Assembly: GCF_021789175.1 (NCBI RefSeq)
Contig: NZ_CP084560.1
Coordinates: 3,224,001-3,288,000 of the forward strand
Reading direction: 5' to 3'
DNA: 64,000 bases
Source of the DNA: Arthrobacter sp. FW306-2-2C-D06B
GTDB taxonomy: Bacteria > Actinomycetota > Actinomycetes > Actinomycetales > Micrococcaceae
Shown: one piece after another, positions 18,989-28,179 of the stretch
Numbering within the stretch: position 1 is the stretch's first letter
Layout: every line of letters starts with the position of its first letter
Notes under the pieces: generated by a model
The model's database searches: none
Told to the model about the DNA's origin: nothing
The model's input: the letters and a program-made list of their open reading frames with translations, nothing else
Translations under genes and position numbers: made by a program

Positions 18989-20316
18989 TGGTTCTTTTCT
19001 CATTGGTGGCTACACACGCCGACATCGATCTTGAGACCGTCGCTCAGTTGAGCAACGGTTCATCCGAGGTTGCCTCGTCCGCTTTGGCCGATTCCCAACT
19101 TGTGTCAGGCGCCGTGGTCCTGGCTACCTGCAACCGTTACGAAATCTACGGCGAAACGCCGCACGCCGAGAACCTTGAAGCTGCCCGCTCGGCGCTCGTC
19201 ACGCAGATCAGTGGCTTGAGCGGACTCAGCGAGAAACTCGTCTCGCGCGCCTTCAGCACCCGCACCGGCCCTGAGGTCAGCAGGCACCTCTTCGCCGTCA
19301 GCGCCGGACTGGACTCCGCCGTCGTCGGCGAACGCGAAATCGCCGGCCAAGTGCGCCGCGCCCTCATCACTGCCCAGCACGAAGGGACCGCGAGTTCCGG
19401 GCTGGTCCGCTTGTTCCAGGCCGCTTCCAAGACGGCCAAGGACGTCGGGGCCCAGACCGCCCTCGGTTCCCGGGGCCTGTCCATAGTTTCAGTTGCCCTG
19501 GACCTCGCCACGGACCTCTCAGAGAACGCCGACTGGAGCACCAAGAAGGTAGTTGTCTTCGGGACAGGGGCCTACGCCGGGGCCACTATGTCCCTGCTTC
19601 GCGATCGCGGCTGCACCGACGTCTCGGTCTACTCGTCTTCCGGCCGCGCGGAGGCTTTCGTGGCGACCCGCGGCGGAACCGCGCTCGACGCCGAAACCCT
19701 TCCGGCCGCCGTCGCTGCCGCCGATGTCATGATCGGTTGCAGCGGATCGGACACCCGCGTCGAGGCCACAGAGCTTGCCAAGGTCCGCGCGTTCTCCGCC
19801 CAGACTCTCATCGCGATCGACCTCGCGCTCACCCACGACTTCGACCCCGCGGTGGGCGAGCTCGACGGCGTCGAGCTCCTGACGCTCGAATCCGTGCGGC
19901 TCGCGGCGCCCCAGGAACAAGCGGAGTCGCTAGCGCAAGCGAGCACTATTGTTTCCGGTGCGGCAGAGGCCTTCGAGCAAGAGCGCGAAGCCCGGTCCGT
20001 GGATTCGGCCATTGTGGCGCTGCGCCGGCACACCATGAACGTGCTCGACGCCGAGATGGAAAAAGTCCGGGCCCGGCACGGCTGCACCGCCGCGGCTGAA
20101 GAAGTCGAGTTCGCGCTCCGCCGCATGGTCAAGCAATTGCTCCACATCCCCACGGTCCGCGCACGCGAGCTCGCCGCCAACGGCCAGCAAGACGATTACG
20201 TGGCAGCCCTCGAGGCCTTGTACGGCATCCAGGTGGAACAGCCGGCTGCGGCGGCTCCAGCAGCTGAATGCCCCGTGGACCACCACCAGGCATCCCAGCA
20301 GGCTGAAAGCGCCTAG
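18988..20316 (+). CDS. hemA: Glutamyl-tRNA reductase
   Basis: First committed step of the C5 heme pathway: NADPH reduction of glutamyl-tRNA(Glu) to glutamate-1-semialdehyde. GTG 18988 gives the N-terminus [15 protein letters not shown]. The catalytic cysteine is in [13 protein letters not shown], followed by [28 protein letters not shown] and a Rossmann NADPH domain ([21 protein letters not shown]). The C-terminal dimerisation helix ends in a Pro/Ala-rich tail. At 442 aa it has the usual length. It is divergent from the hemE operon. Confidence 0.95.
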   Translation: MVLFSLVATHADIDLETVAQLSNGSSEVASSALADSQLVSGAVVLATCNRYEIYGETPHAENLEAARSALVTQISGLSGLSEKLVSRAFSTRTGPEVSRHLFAVSAGLDSAVVGEREIAGQVRRALITAQHEGTASSGLVRLFQAASKTAKDVGAQTALGSRGLSIVSVALDLATDLSENADWSTKKVVVFGTGAYAGATMSLLRDRGCTDVSVYSSSGRAEAFVATRGGTALDAETLPAAVAAADVMIGCSGSDTRVEATELAKVRAFSAQTLIAIDLALTHDFDPAVGELDGVELLTLESVRLAAPQEQAESLAQASTIVSGAAEAFEQEREARSVDSAIVALRRHTMNVLDAEMEKVRARHGCTAAAEEVEFALRRMVKQLLHIPTVRARELAANGQQDDYVAALEALYGIQVEQPAAAAPAAECPVDHHQASQQAESA

Positions 20317-20360
20317 CCCTCGTAGCCCAGCCCGCTAGGTCCATCCTGCAACACCTCTGG

Positions 20361-20567
20361 GGACATGCGCTCCCCTGATCACCAGGACCGGACATAACAG
20401 GATCATGTCCAGCAACAATGACCAAGAATGGGCATGTCCCTCTGAAGCGGTGCTTCCCGAGTCACTGCGCTGATCCGCCCCACGCAGAGCATGCCCTCCC
20501 CTGATCACTAAGACTGGACATAACAGGATCATGTCCAGCAACAATGACTCGGAATGAGCATGTCCCT
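20361..20567. repeat. Two copies of an 81-bp intergenic repeat (first pair)
   Basis: Copies at 20361-20441 and 20487-20567, each 81 bp, separated by a 45-bp spacer. Each carries the inverted repeat CTGGACAT-(9 nt)-ATGTCCAG (one base off in the first copy) and ends in a GRGCATGTCCCT box. The 207-bp pair is repeated almost identically at 20624-20830. Small open frames across the region are artefacts of the repeat. Confidence 0.9.
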
Positions 20568-20623
20568 AGGTTCTCGAAATCTGGTTATGGTTCGCGAATC
20601 GCCGTGCAGGTACGCTCCACCCG

Positions 20624-20830
20624 GAGCATGCCCTCCCTTGATCACTAAGACTGGACATAACAGGATCATGTCCAGCAGCAATGACTAAGAATGAGCATGT
20701 CCCTCTGAAGCGGTGCTTCCCGAGTCACTGCGCTGATTCGCCCCACGCAGAGCATGCCCTCCCCCGATCACCAGGACTGGACATAACAGGATCATGTCCA
20801 GCAGCAATGACCAAGAATGAGCATGTCCCT
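20624..20830. repeat. Two further copies of the 81-bp repeat (second pair)
   Basis: Copies at 20624-20704 and 20750-20830 with a 45-bp spacer nearly identical to the spacer of the first pair, so the 207-bp block was duplicated as a unit with 56 bp of unique DNA between. A solitary terminal box GGGCATGTCCC follows at about 20852-20862. The whole hemA-SDR gap (20317-20882) contains no supported gene. Confidence 0.9.
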
Positions 20831-20882
20831 TTGATGTTGTGGTTCAAGAATGGGCATGTCCCACTGTGGTGCCCCGCGAATC

Positions 20883-21875
20883 CTAGGCGAAGGCGTTGAC
20901 GCCCGTCATTTCGGCCGACACAGCCCATAGCCTTGTTGCGGCTTCCGGATCCACTGCGTGCGCATCCACTCCTTGGTACCGAGCGAGCGGCGAGGCCGGG
21001 TCCGTGGGCTTGGCGATGTCGCAGTCTTCGCAATACACCCCGCCCATGCCCGCCAGGGCCGAGGACGTGGCCGCCCACGTGGACGTGGCAGCCCCCTGCT
21101 CCGGAGTCTTGAAACCCTCGCGGACGTTGCCTGCGTCGTCCATCCAACCCGCCGCGACCATCTCTTCACGCGGAAGGTAGCGCTGGAGCTCGGTCATGAT
21201 GCCGCCGGGATGGACCGCGAAGGTCCGCACGCCGGCGGATTTAGCCAGGCGGTCGAGTTCCACGGCGAACAGCGCATTTGCGGTCTTTGCCTGGCCGTAG
21301 GCCTTCCACTTGTCGTAACCGGTCTCGAAATTGATGTCCTCGAAACGGATGGGCGAGAGTTTGTGTCCCGTGGAGGACAGGGAGACTACTCGGGCCGAAC
21401 CGGCGGCCGCCAGCGCCGGCCACAAAGTGTTGAGAAGGGTGAAGTGGCCCAAGTGGTTGGTGGCGAACTGGGACTCCCAGCCCGGGCCCACGCGTCGTTC
21501 CGGGCTCGCCATGATGGCGGCGTTGTTGATCAGGATGTCCAGGGTTGGGTTCGATGCCAGGAAGCGGGTCGCGAAATCCTTCACTGCATGCTGGTCGGCC
21601 AAATCCAAAGTTTCCACATTGACCTGCTCCGGGGCCAGGCCGGCCGCGGCGAGGACTTCCCTAGCGTGTTCAGGACGCCGGGCGGGAACCGTGACCCGGG
21701 CGCCAGCGGAGGACAACGCCCGCACCGTTTCCAGGCCAAGCCCGGAATAGCCTCCCGTGACGATTGCCGTCTTACCGCGGAGATCGACTCCGGCCACAAC
21801 TTCCGAAGCCGTGGAGCCGTGGCCGAAACCCGATCCGATGGGGTGTTGCGGTGTGGTCATGGATTCCTCGCTCAT
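20883..21875 (-). CDS. Short-chain dehydrogenase/reductase
   Basis: A 330-aa classical-type SDR of the retinol-dehydrogenase-like subgroup. Cofactor motif TAIVTGGYSGLGLETVRALSSAG (about 34-56), NNAAIM, the catalytic Ser in VVSLSSTGHK and YGQAKTANA (Tyr and Lys) are all intact. The substrate is not predictable. ATG 21875 is the first of two close Met codons. Its 3' end faces the repeat cluster. Confidence 0.88.
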   Translation of the reverse strand: MSEESMTTPQHPIGSGFGHGSTASEVVAGVDLRGKTAIVTGGYSGLGLETVRALSSAGARVTVPARRPEHAREVLAAAGLAPEQVNVETLDLADQHAVKDFATRFLASNPTLDILINNAAIMASPERRVGPGWESQFATNHLGHFTLLNTLWPALAAAGSARVVSLSSTGHKLSPIRFEDINFETGYDKWKAYGQAKTANALFAVELDRLAKSAGVRTFAVHPGGIMTELQRYLPREEMVAAGWMDDAGNVREGFKTPEQGAATSTWAATSSALAGMGGVYCEDCDIAKPTDPASPLARYQGVDAHAVDPEAATRLWAVSAEMTGVNAFA

Positions 21876-21939
21876 ATCGGATCTTCGTGTTCTGCGGCAC
21901 TGGGTTCAACGGCACAGTGGGTTCAAAAGCACAGTCGGT

Positions 21940-23151
21940 TCAGTAGACCGGTTTGCCCGGCTCGACGTCCCGCACCCACGCCAGGATCCCGCCGTCGAGG
22001 TGGCTGACCCGGGTGTAACCGGCGCGCTGCGCAGCGGCGAGCACCGTGGCGGAACGGGTGCCGGCCTTGCAGTGGAACACGATCTCTTTGTCTTGCGGCA
22101 GTTCCGTCCAGGCCTCTCCCGCCAGGATGCGTCCCTGCGGGATGAGCACCGAACCGTCGATGTTCACAATCTCGTGCTCGCCGACCTCGCGGACATCCAC
22201 CAGTTCAAAGTCGCGTTGCCCCGCCGCGCGGGCCTCGAGCATCCCGGAAAGTTCGGTGGGTGTGACGGTCGGAACCGAGTCGCCTGCGGGGGCCGGGGTG
22301 ATGCCGCAGAAGGCTTCGTAGTCGGTCAATTCAGTGATCGGCTTGGCCTCCGGGTCTTTCGAGACCTTGATTTCGCGCCAGCTGCCGCCGAGGGCGTCGA
22401 AGAGCGCCACGCGTCCCAGCATGGAGCGCCCGACGCCGGTGATCAGCTTCACGGCCTCCGTCACCATGAGCGAGCCGACGGCGGCGCACAGCATGCCGAA
22501 CACGCCGCCTTCGCCGCAGGACGGGACGGAGCCTGCAGGAGGGGCTTCTGGATAGAGATCGCGGTAGCTAGGGCCGTGCTTCTCCCAGAACACGCTGACC
22601 TGGCCGTCGAAGCGGAAAATGGATCCCCAGACGTACGGCTTGCCGAGGATCGCGGCAGCATCGTTGACCAAGTATCGGGTGGCGAAATTGTCTGCGCCGT
22701 CCAGGATGAGGTCGTAGCCGGAGAAAATCTCCAAAGCGTTGGAAGAGTCCAGGCGCACGTTGTGCAGTTGCACGTTGACCAGCGGATTGAGTTCCTTGAT
22801 GGCGTCACGTGCCGATTCGATCTTCGGCCGTCCGACGTCGCCCACGCCGTGGATGATCTGGCGTTGCAGGTTGCTGAGGTCGACGTCGTCGTCGTCCACG
22901 ATTCCGAGCGTCCCCACTCCTGCCGCGGCCAGGTACAGCAACGCCGGAGAGCCCAGTCCGCCTGCCCCGATCACGAGGACTTTTGCGTTCTTGAGCCGGC
23001 GCTGACCGGCCGCTCCGATTTCGGGAATAATGAGGTGGCGCGAGTACCGTTCGACCTCTTCGGTGGTCAGCTCCGCGGCCGGTTCCACAAGTGGCGGCAG
23101 CGCGGCAGAAGGAGAGGGCGGCAACGTTTGGGCAGCAAAAATAGTGGCCAT
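21940..23151 (-). CDS. moeZ: MoeZ-type adenylyltransferase/sulfurtransferase (E1-like plus rhodanese)
   Basis: A 403-aa fusion. The N-terminal E1-like domain has VLVIGAGGLGSPALLYLAAAGVGTLGIVDDDDVDLSNLQRQI, which activates the C-terminal Gly-Gly of ubiquitin-fold sulfur carriers. The C-terminal rhodanese domain has the persulfide loop VFHCKAGTRSA. In actinobacteria MoeZ/MoeBR serves MoaD-, CysO- and ThiS-like carriers. As no separate thiF is seen here, it is a plausible activator of the ThiS encoded 3 kb away (inference). It is divergent from a TetR regulator. Confidence 0.92.
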   Translation of the reverse strand: MATIFAAQTLPPSPSAALPPLVEPAAELTTEEVERYSRHLIIPEIGAAGQRRLKNAKVLVIGAGGLGSPALLYLAAAGVGTLGIVDDDDVDLSNLQRQIIHGVGDVGRPKIESARDAIKELNPLVNVQLHNVRLDSSNALEIFSGYDLILDGADNFATRYLVNDAAAILGKPYVWGSIFRFDGQVSVFWEKHGPSYRDLYPEAPPAGSVPSCGEGGVFGMLCAAVGSLMVTEAVKLITGVGRSMLGRVALFDALGGSWREIKVSKDPEAKPITELTDYEAFCGITPAPAGDSVPTVTPTELSGMLEARAAGQRDFELVDVREVGEHEIVNIDGSVLIPQGRILAGEAWTELPQDKEIVFHCKAGTRSATVLAAAQRAGYTRVSHLDGGILAWVRDVEPGKPVY

Positions 23152-23186
23152 ACTCCAAAGTATGCCTGCCGCTGCCGCCCGGTCAT

Positions 23187-23202
23187 ATTACTGCGCAGTA
23201 TT
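23187..23202. promoter_or_regulatory. Palindrome, candidate operator between moeZ and tetR
   Basis: TACTGCGCAGTA at 23189-23200 is a perfect 12-bp palindrome, extending to 16 bp with one mismatch. It is central in the 85-bp divergent gap and is a reasonable binding site for the adjacent TetR protein, controlling itself and possibly moeZ. Functional assignment is inferred only from symmetry and position. Confidence 0.4.
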
Positions 23203-23236
23203 GTGGTCATAACTGCAAAGGAAAGGCGGCAGACAA

Positions 23237-23893
23237 GTGGCTGAGAGTGCACGTATCAAACAGGAGGCGCAGGTCAGGCAAGATCGGACCGGTTCCTCAC
23301 GCTCGGCGAGGCTGCCACGCGATGAGCGCCGGGCCCAGCTCCTGAACGCCGCATTGGAAGTCTTCGTTGCCAACGGCTTCCACGGTGCAGCGATGGACGA
23401 AATCGCCGAGACCGCCCACGTCAGCAAGCCGGTGTTGTACCAACACTTCCCGTCCAAGCGGGAGCTTTACATGGCCCTCCTCGACAGCCACCTGGCCATG
23501 CTCACGGACCAAATGCTCACGGCGCTGAATTCGACGTCGGACAACAAGGAACGCGTCCAGGCCGTCATGCGCGCCTACTACCGTTTCATCGCGGGCGATG
23601 ACCAAGCCCACCGGCTCGTCTTCGAATCCGATCTCATCAATGACCCGGATGTCAGCTCGCGACTGGAGACTTTCAACCGCACCTTCGCCGACGCCGTCGC
23701 CAAGGTCATCGCCGAAGACACCAAGCTGCCCCTTCTGGAGGCCCAGTTGCTCGGCCGGGGCCTGGCAGGAATGGCGCAGGTCAGCGCCCGGTACTGGCTC
23801 GAAACCGACGGCGATTTGGACCTCGATGTCGCCAGCGACCTGATCTACCGTTTAGCTTGGCGCGGAATCAGTCGCTTCCCGAAAGAGTCCTAG
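23237..23893 (+). CDS. TetR-family transcriptional regulator
   Basis: A 218-aa repressor-type protein. The N-terminal helix-turn-helix is textbook TetR: RAQLLNAALEVFVANGFHGAAMDEIAETAHVSKPVLYQHFPSKRELY (about 33-79). The C-terminal ligand domain lacks a recognisable ligand signature. The GTG start at 23237 follows a GGAAAGGCGG site. It may control the divergent moeZ or the DUF3107 gene just downstream. The ligand is unknown. Confidence 0.9.
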   Translation: MAESARIKQEAQVRQDRTGSSRSARLPRDERRAQLLNAALEVFVANGFHGAAMDEIAETAHVSKPVLYQHFPSKRELYMALLDSHLAMLTDQMLTALNSTSDNKERVQAVMRAYYRFIAGDDQAHRLVFESDLINDPDVSSRLETFNRTFADAVAKVIAEDTKLPLLEAQLLGRGLAGMAQVSARYWLETDGDLDLDVASDLIYRLAWRGISRFPKES

Positions 23894-23943
23894 ACTACAA
23901 ATAGAGGACTGAGTAATTTTTTGATTGGCTGGGAGGCCCCGCT

Positions 23944-24168
23944 GTGGAAGTAAAGATCGGCATTCAGAATGTTGGCCGTGAGATCGCGCTTGAGTCCGCT
24001 CTCGATGCCGAGGCTGTTGCCAAGATCGTGAGCGAGGCCATTGCCAACGGCACGGACCTGCGCCTGACCGACGAAAAGGGCCGTCAGGTCATCGTTCCCG
24101 GCAACGTCCTCGGATACGTGGAGATCGGCGCCGAGGAAGTACGCCGGGTCGGCTTCGGAGCCCTCTAA
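23944..24168 (+). CDS. DUF3107 family protein
   Basis: A 74-aa actinobacterial protein of unknown function: MEVKIGIQNVGREIALES at the start and GYVEIGAEEVRRVGFG at the end match DUF3107. A GTG start follows GGGAGG. It is encoded 50 bp after the TetR regulator on the same strand. No catalytic or membrane features are seen. Confidence 0.85.
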   Translation: MEVKIGIQNVGREIALESALDAEAVAKIVSEAIANGTDLRLTDEKGRQVIVPGNVLGYVEIGAEEVRRVGFGAL

Positions 24169-24204
24169 GCAAGACGCAAGAACACCAGCGAGCCAGGAGT
24201 CCGC

Positions 24205-24507
24205 ATGCTCTCACTTGTCATCGTGGCGCTAGCCACCATCGCCTCAGGCTTCATCGTCTGGGGAACTGACAAACACCGTGGCACGTACGGAATCACCCTG
24301 CCCGCCGGCGTTTCGGTGGCCGTCGCCATGCTGAGTTGGATGATCTTCATCCAACTTGGCTTTGGCTACCAGCCTGGCGTGACGTGGATCCCGTGGGTGC
24401 TGCCCATCCTCCTGGGCACCGTGGCTGCCGCGGTGGCCTCCAAGTTCCTGGGTCGCCATCGGACCCGGCACGACACCGCCCAGCTGACCGCGGCGCTGCG
24501 ACTCTAG
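24205..24507 (+). CDS. Small membrane protein, function unknown
   Basis: A 100-aa protein with about three hydrophobic helices (roughly 1-19, 29-50, 60-80) and a basic C-terminal tail (FLGRHRTRH). It starts with an ATG after AGGAGT, 36 bp downstream of the DUF3107 gene. Its last codons and stop lie inside an 18-bp tandem repeat, so the C-terminus may be a recent product of repeat expansion. Not recognised as a named family. Confidence 0.7.
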   Translation: MLSLVIVALATIASGFIVWGTDKHRGTYGITLPAGVSVAVAMLSWMIFIQLGFGYQPGVTWIPWVLPILLGTVAAAVASKFLGRHRTRHDTAQLTAALRL

Positions 24508-24559
24508 CTGGCGCTGCGGCTCTAGCCGGCGCTGCGACTCTAGCTGGCGCTGCGGTTCC
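24493..24559. repeat. 18-bp tandem repeat, about 3.6 units
   Basis: Units of GCGCTGCGACTCTAGCTG and close variants start at 24493, 24511, 24529 and 24547 (last one partial). The first unit contains the TAG stop of the upstream membrane protein, and every following full unit repeats an in-phase TAG. Confidence 0.85.
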
Positions 24560-24574
24560 AACAACAAGTCCGGC

Positions 24575-24907
24575 TCATGGTGTGGCTTCGGGTTTGGCCA
24601 CTGCCCCCACTTCCGCCGCTGCTTCGCTGGCGCTCGTGGCCGCCCGGACGTCGCGACGGGTCACCTCACTCCCGGCATCGTGGGAGGTGTACCGGATGAA
24701 CACCCGGTTGTACCGCCAGTCCAGGTCCGGGTGATGGTTCTGCTGTTCGGCGATGCGCCCGACGGCGGCAATCAGTTCGAGCGCGGCAGCCGACGTCGGG
24801 CATTTGTAGACCGTGACTAGGTCGCCCTGGCGGTACCGCCAGTCCGGCAGCTCCGCCAGGGCGTCGTCGATCTCGGACTTCGTGAGCATGTCATCCTTGC
24901 CGGCCAT
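24575..24907 (-). CDS. Pterin-4a-carbinolamine dehydratase (PCD/DCoH family)
   Basis: A 110-aa protein with the family core WRYRQGDLVTVYKCPTSAAALELIAAVGRIAEQQNHHPDLDWRYNRVFIRYTSH. The QNHHPDLDW segment holds the conserved histidines of the 4a-hydroxytetrahydrobiopterin dehydratase site. The C-terminal 25 residues are Ala/Glu-rich and outside the domain. No pterin-dependent hydroxylase is in the window, so the physiological role may be other than phenylalanine metabolism, as suggested for many bacterial PCD proteins. Confidence 0.85.
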   Translation of the reverse strand: MAGKDDMLTKSEIDDALAELPDWRYRQGDLVTVYKCPTSAAALELIAAVGRIAEQQNHHPDLDWRYNRVFIRYTSHDAGSEVTRRDVRAATSASEAAAEVGAVAKPEATP

Positions 24908-24967
24908 GGGGCGCTCCTTCGCTGACGTGGAATTCGCAGGAATCCCCGAAGCAGCCAGCGTAGGCCG

Positions 24968-25777
<810 letters not shown>

Positions 25778-26014
25778 TCAGCCTCCCTGTACTGCGGTAA
25801 CGATTTCGAGTTCGTCGCCCTCTGCGAGCGCGGTGGCAGCCCACTGGCTGCGTGGCACCACTTCGGAATTGCGCGCGACGGCGACGCCGATCTTGCGTCC
25901 GTCGGCCGCCTGGCCGCTGGGGTCCACAACACGTCCGGTGATGTGGCTGACGAGGGTGGTGACAGACGCGTCGTCGCTCAGCGTGTGGTCTGCACCGTTC
26001 AATTTGATGTTCAT
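25778..26014 (-). CDS. thiS: Sulfur carrier protein ThiS
   Basis: A 78-aa beta-grasp protein ending in Gly-Gly (VTAVQGG), the tail that is adenylated and thiocarboxylated to donate sulfur to ThiG. ATG 26014 overlaps the thiO stop (ATGA), giving N-terminus MNIKLNGADHTL. The family pattern EIVTAVQGG near the end is intact. It has no dedicated thiF neighbour. The MoeZ protein encoded at 21940-23151 is the likely activator (inference). Confidence 0.93.
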   Translation of the reverse strand: MNIKLNGADHTLSDDASVTTLVSHITGRVVDPSGQAADGRKIGVAVARNSEVVPRSQWAATALAEGDELEIVTAVQGG

Positions 26015-27315
26015 GCGTGGTCCTTCGGAAGGGGATTTGAGGTACCGGCCGATGGGCCGTCTGTTGAGGCCCGTGCCGCCGAAAGCTGGCGGGAGAAGCG
26101 GTCCGGGCGGAACTTGTTCCAACGGGGATCCGCGGTGCCGTCCATGAGTCCGAGGCAGATCTTCGCCGCTGCCGGAGTGAGGAGCACGCCGTGGCGGAAG
26201 AAACCGCTGGCCACGATGAGGCCGGGCACAGTTCCTTCACGCCCTTCCACGCGGCCGAGCAGCGGTGCGTTGTCCGGAGTGCCCGGACGGGCACGAGCAG
26301 TCGCTTCCAGGAGTTCCAGTTCTGCGACAGCCGGAACCAGTACCTGGGCGTCGCGGAGCAATTGGTACACGCCGCCGGCCGACACCGGATTGGCCGATCC
26401 CCCGGACGCCGACAAGCCGCCTTCGCGCTGCGTCGCGCCGATCACCACGGTCCCGTCGTCGCGAGGGACGATATACACGGGCACTCCGCGCACCATTCCG
26501 CGAACCGTAGCGGTGACCAACGGTTGCAATTGCTCCGGGACGCGCAAACGCAGTATGTCGCCATACACCGGACGCAACGCGAGTGACAACCCATCCGGCA
26601 GGCCGTCCAAGCGGGCGGCATTCAGCCCGTTGGCAACCACCGTTTCCGTGGCGAGCACGTTGATGCCCGAGTCCATCACAGCCCCCACGACGCGCCCGTC
26701 CTCCCACAGGAGGCCCGCCGCAGTTTCCTGGACCGCAAAACCGTCCTCGGCGCCCGGAATCCAGCTCGAATCGCCGGGCTGGTGGTCTGCCAGCGCGCCC
26801 AGGATCGCGGCTGAAAGCCGGCGCGGATCCACTTGGTGGTCGCCAGGAATGTCGTAGGCACAGGAAATCTGCGGGCTCAGCAACGGCTCACGCTCCCGCG
26901 CCTCGCGCAACGGCACGGATTCCACCACGAGGCCGTTGGCCAGCTGGACGTCCCGGAGATCGGCGAGCGCCCGGCGGTCCGCGGCGTCCGCACCGACGGC
27001 GAGGGTCGGCGTCGTGCGGTAACCCGTGCTGAGTCCGGCCCTTGAGCCGGTCACATTGCGTTCGAAGTCCGGCCACAACGCCGACGATTCGAGCATGAGC
27101 TCCAGGAGGTCCTCTTCCTGGTAGTGCAGTTCACTGACGGGTGCCAACATGCCCGCCGCCGCGAACGTAGCGCCGCTGGCCGGTGCGGGATCGATGAGGA
27201 CAACCGAACGGCCGGACCTGCGGGCTTCCCACGCGATGCCGAGGCCAATGACACCGCCCCCGATCACCGCGACATCCGCGCGCAGCGGTTCGTGCTGGGT
27301 GTTTACTTCGTCCAT
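26011..27315 (-). CDS. thiO: Glycine oxidase ThiO
   Basis: FAD-dependent oxidase making iminoacetate (dehydroglycine) for thiazole synthesis. The N-terminal DVAVIGGGVIGLGIAWEARRSGRSVVLIDP is a classical FAD-binding fold, followed by GATFAAAGMLAPVSE. The C-terminal half has RPGTPDNAPLLGRV and LIVASGFFRHGVLLTPAAA typical of the DAO family. It is 434 aa, first gene after the TPP riboswitch, and overlaps thiS. Confidence 0.93.
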   Translation of the reverse strand: MDEVNTQHEPLRADVAVIGGGVIGLGIAWEARRSGRSVVLIDPAPASGATFAAAGMLAPVSELHYQEEDLLELMLESSALWPDFERNVTGSRAGLSTGYRTTPTLAVGADAADRRALADLRDVQLANGLVVESVPLREAREREPLLSPQISCAYDIPGDHQVDPRRLSAAILGALADHQPGDSSWIPGAEDGFAVQETAAGLLWEDGRVVGAVMDSGINVLATETVVANGLNAARLDGLPDGLSLALRPVYGDILRLRVPEQLQPLVTATVRGMVRGVPVYIVPRDDGTVVIGATQREGGLSASGGSANPVSAGGVYQLLRDAQVLVPAVAELELLEATARARPGTPDNAPLLGRVEGREGTVPGLIVASGFFRHGVLLTPAAAKICLGLMDGTADPRWNKFRPDRFSRQLSAARASTDGPSAGTSNPLPKDHA

Positions 27316-27320
27316 GGAGT

Positions 27321-27424
27321 CCTTCCCTACGCCGGTACTAGCCGGATCAGGTCAAGCGGTCGGCGCTGAAGCCCTCTCAGCCGCGCGGCGATTGTGACTG
27401 CCGCCGCGGCTCCCGCGGTACCAG
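27321..27424 (-). promoter_or_regulatory. TPP riboswitch (THI element) upstream of thiO
   Basis: On the minus strand the leader carries the conserved THI-box blocks in order: a GCGGGAGCC-type stem, CTGAGAGGGC, CTTGACCTGATCCGG, TAGTACCGGCGTAGGGAAG. It ends 6 nt before the thiO start codon, so thiamine pyrophosphate probably represses the thiO-thiS-thiG operon by sequestering the translation start. Confidence 0.95.
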
Positions 27425-27452
27425 CCCAGTTTAGAGGAACTACTCTGTTTCC

Positions 27453-28142
27453 ATGACCCAGCACGATGTCCACACCACCGCCCGCCTTTACCTGTGCACC
27501 GACGCCCGCAAGCAACAAGGTGATTTTGAGCAGTTTGTCGATGCCGCATTCGAGGGCGGCGTGGACATCATCCAGCTGCGTGACAAGACGATTGAAGCGG
27601 CAGAAGAACTCGAACTCCTGGCGATCCTGCAATCCGTGGCACACCGTCACGGCCGTCTCTGGGCAGTCAACGACCGGGCGGACGTAGCTTCCCTCTCGGG
27701 CGCACCTGTTTTCCATATCGGCCAAAAGGACATTCCGCTGCGCTCGGCCCGGAAGCTGCTCCACGACCCCACCATCATCGGCCTCTCCACGCACACGCCG
27801 GAGCAGATTGACGCCGCCATCGCCGCATCGCCTGGCCGCAGCGGCCTGGACTACTTCTGCGTCGGGCCGGTGTGGGCCACCCCCACGAAGCCGGGGCGCT
27901 CCGCCGTCGGGCTCGATCTGGTGAAGTACGCTGCCAACGCGGTGAAGCAGGCAGACGAAGAGACCGTCGGGGGCGTCGTGCTCCCTTGGTTTGCGATCGG
28001 CGGGATCGATCTCGGCAACGTGGAAGAGGTCGTGCAGGCCGGCGCGAGCCGCATCGTGGTGGTTCGCGCCATCACTGAGGCGGAGGATCCGACGGCGGCA
28101 GCCCGGGCACTCCTGGATGCCTTGGACGCAGCGGCGGCCTAG
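27453..28142 (+). CDS. thiE: Thiamine-phosphate synthase
   Basis: Couples thiazole phosphate with HMP pyrophosphate. It is a 229-aa TIM barrel: [12 protein letters not shown] at the start, [54 protein letters not shown] and [12 protein letters not shown]. It is divergent from the thiO operon. TACTCT at 27441-27446 lies 6 nt before the ATG, indicating a leaderless mRNA without its own riboswitch. Confidence 0.94.
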   Translation: MTQHDVHTTARLYLCTDARKQQGDFEQFVDAAFEGGVDIIQLRDKTIEAAEELELLAILQSVAHRHGRLWAVNDRADVASLSGAPVFHIGQKDIPLRSARKLLHDPTIIGLSTHTPEQIDAAIAASPGRSGLDYFCVGPVWATPTKPGRSAVGLDLVKYAANAVKQADEETVGGVVLPWFAIGGIDLGNVEEVVQAGASRIVVVRAITEAEDPTAAARALLDALDAAAA

Positions 28143-28179
28143 CGAGACTCCGGAAGATTTTGGAGTTACCCTGACTTTC

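Noticed and set aside
20335..20899. Small frames in the hemA-SDR gap
   Set aside because: They consist of translated copies of the 81-bp repeat on both strands, without ribosome sites.
21757..23244. 495-aa plus-strand frame opposite moeZ
   Set aside because: Shadow; moeZ has all E1 and rhodanese motifs on the other strand.
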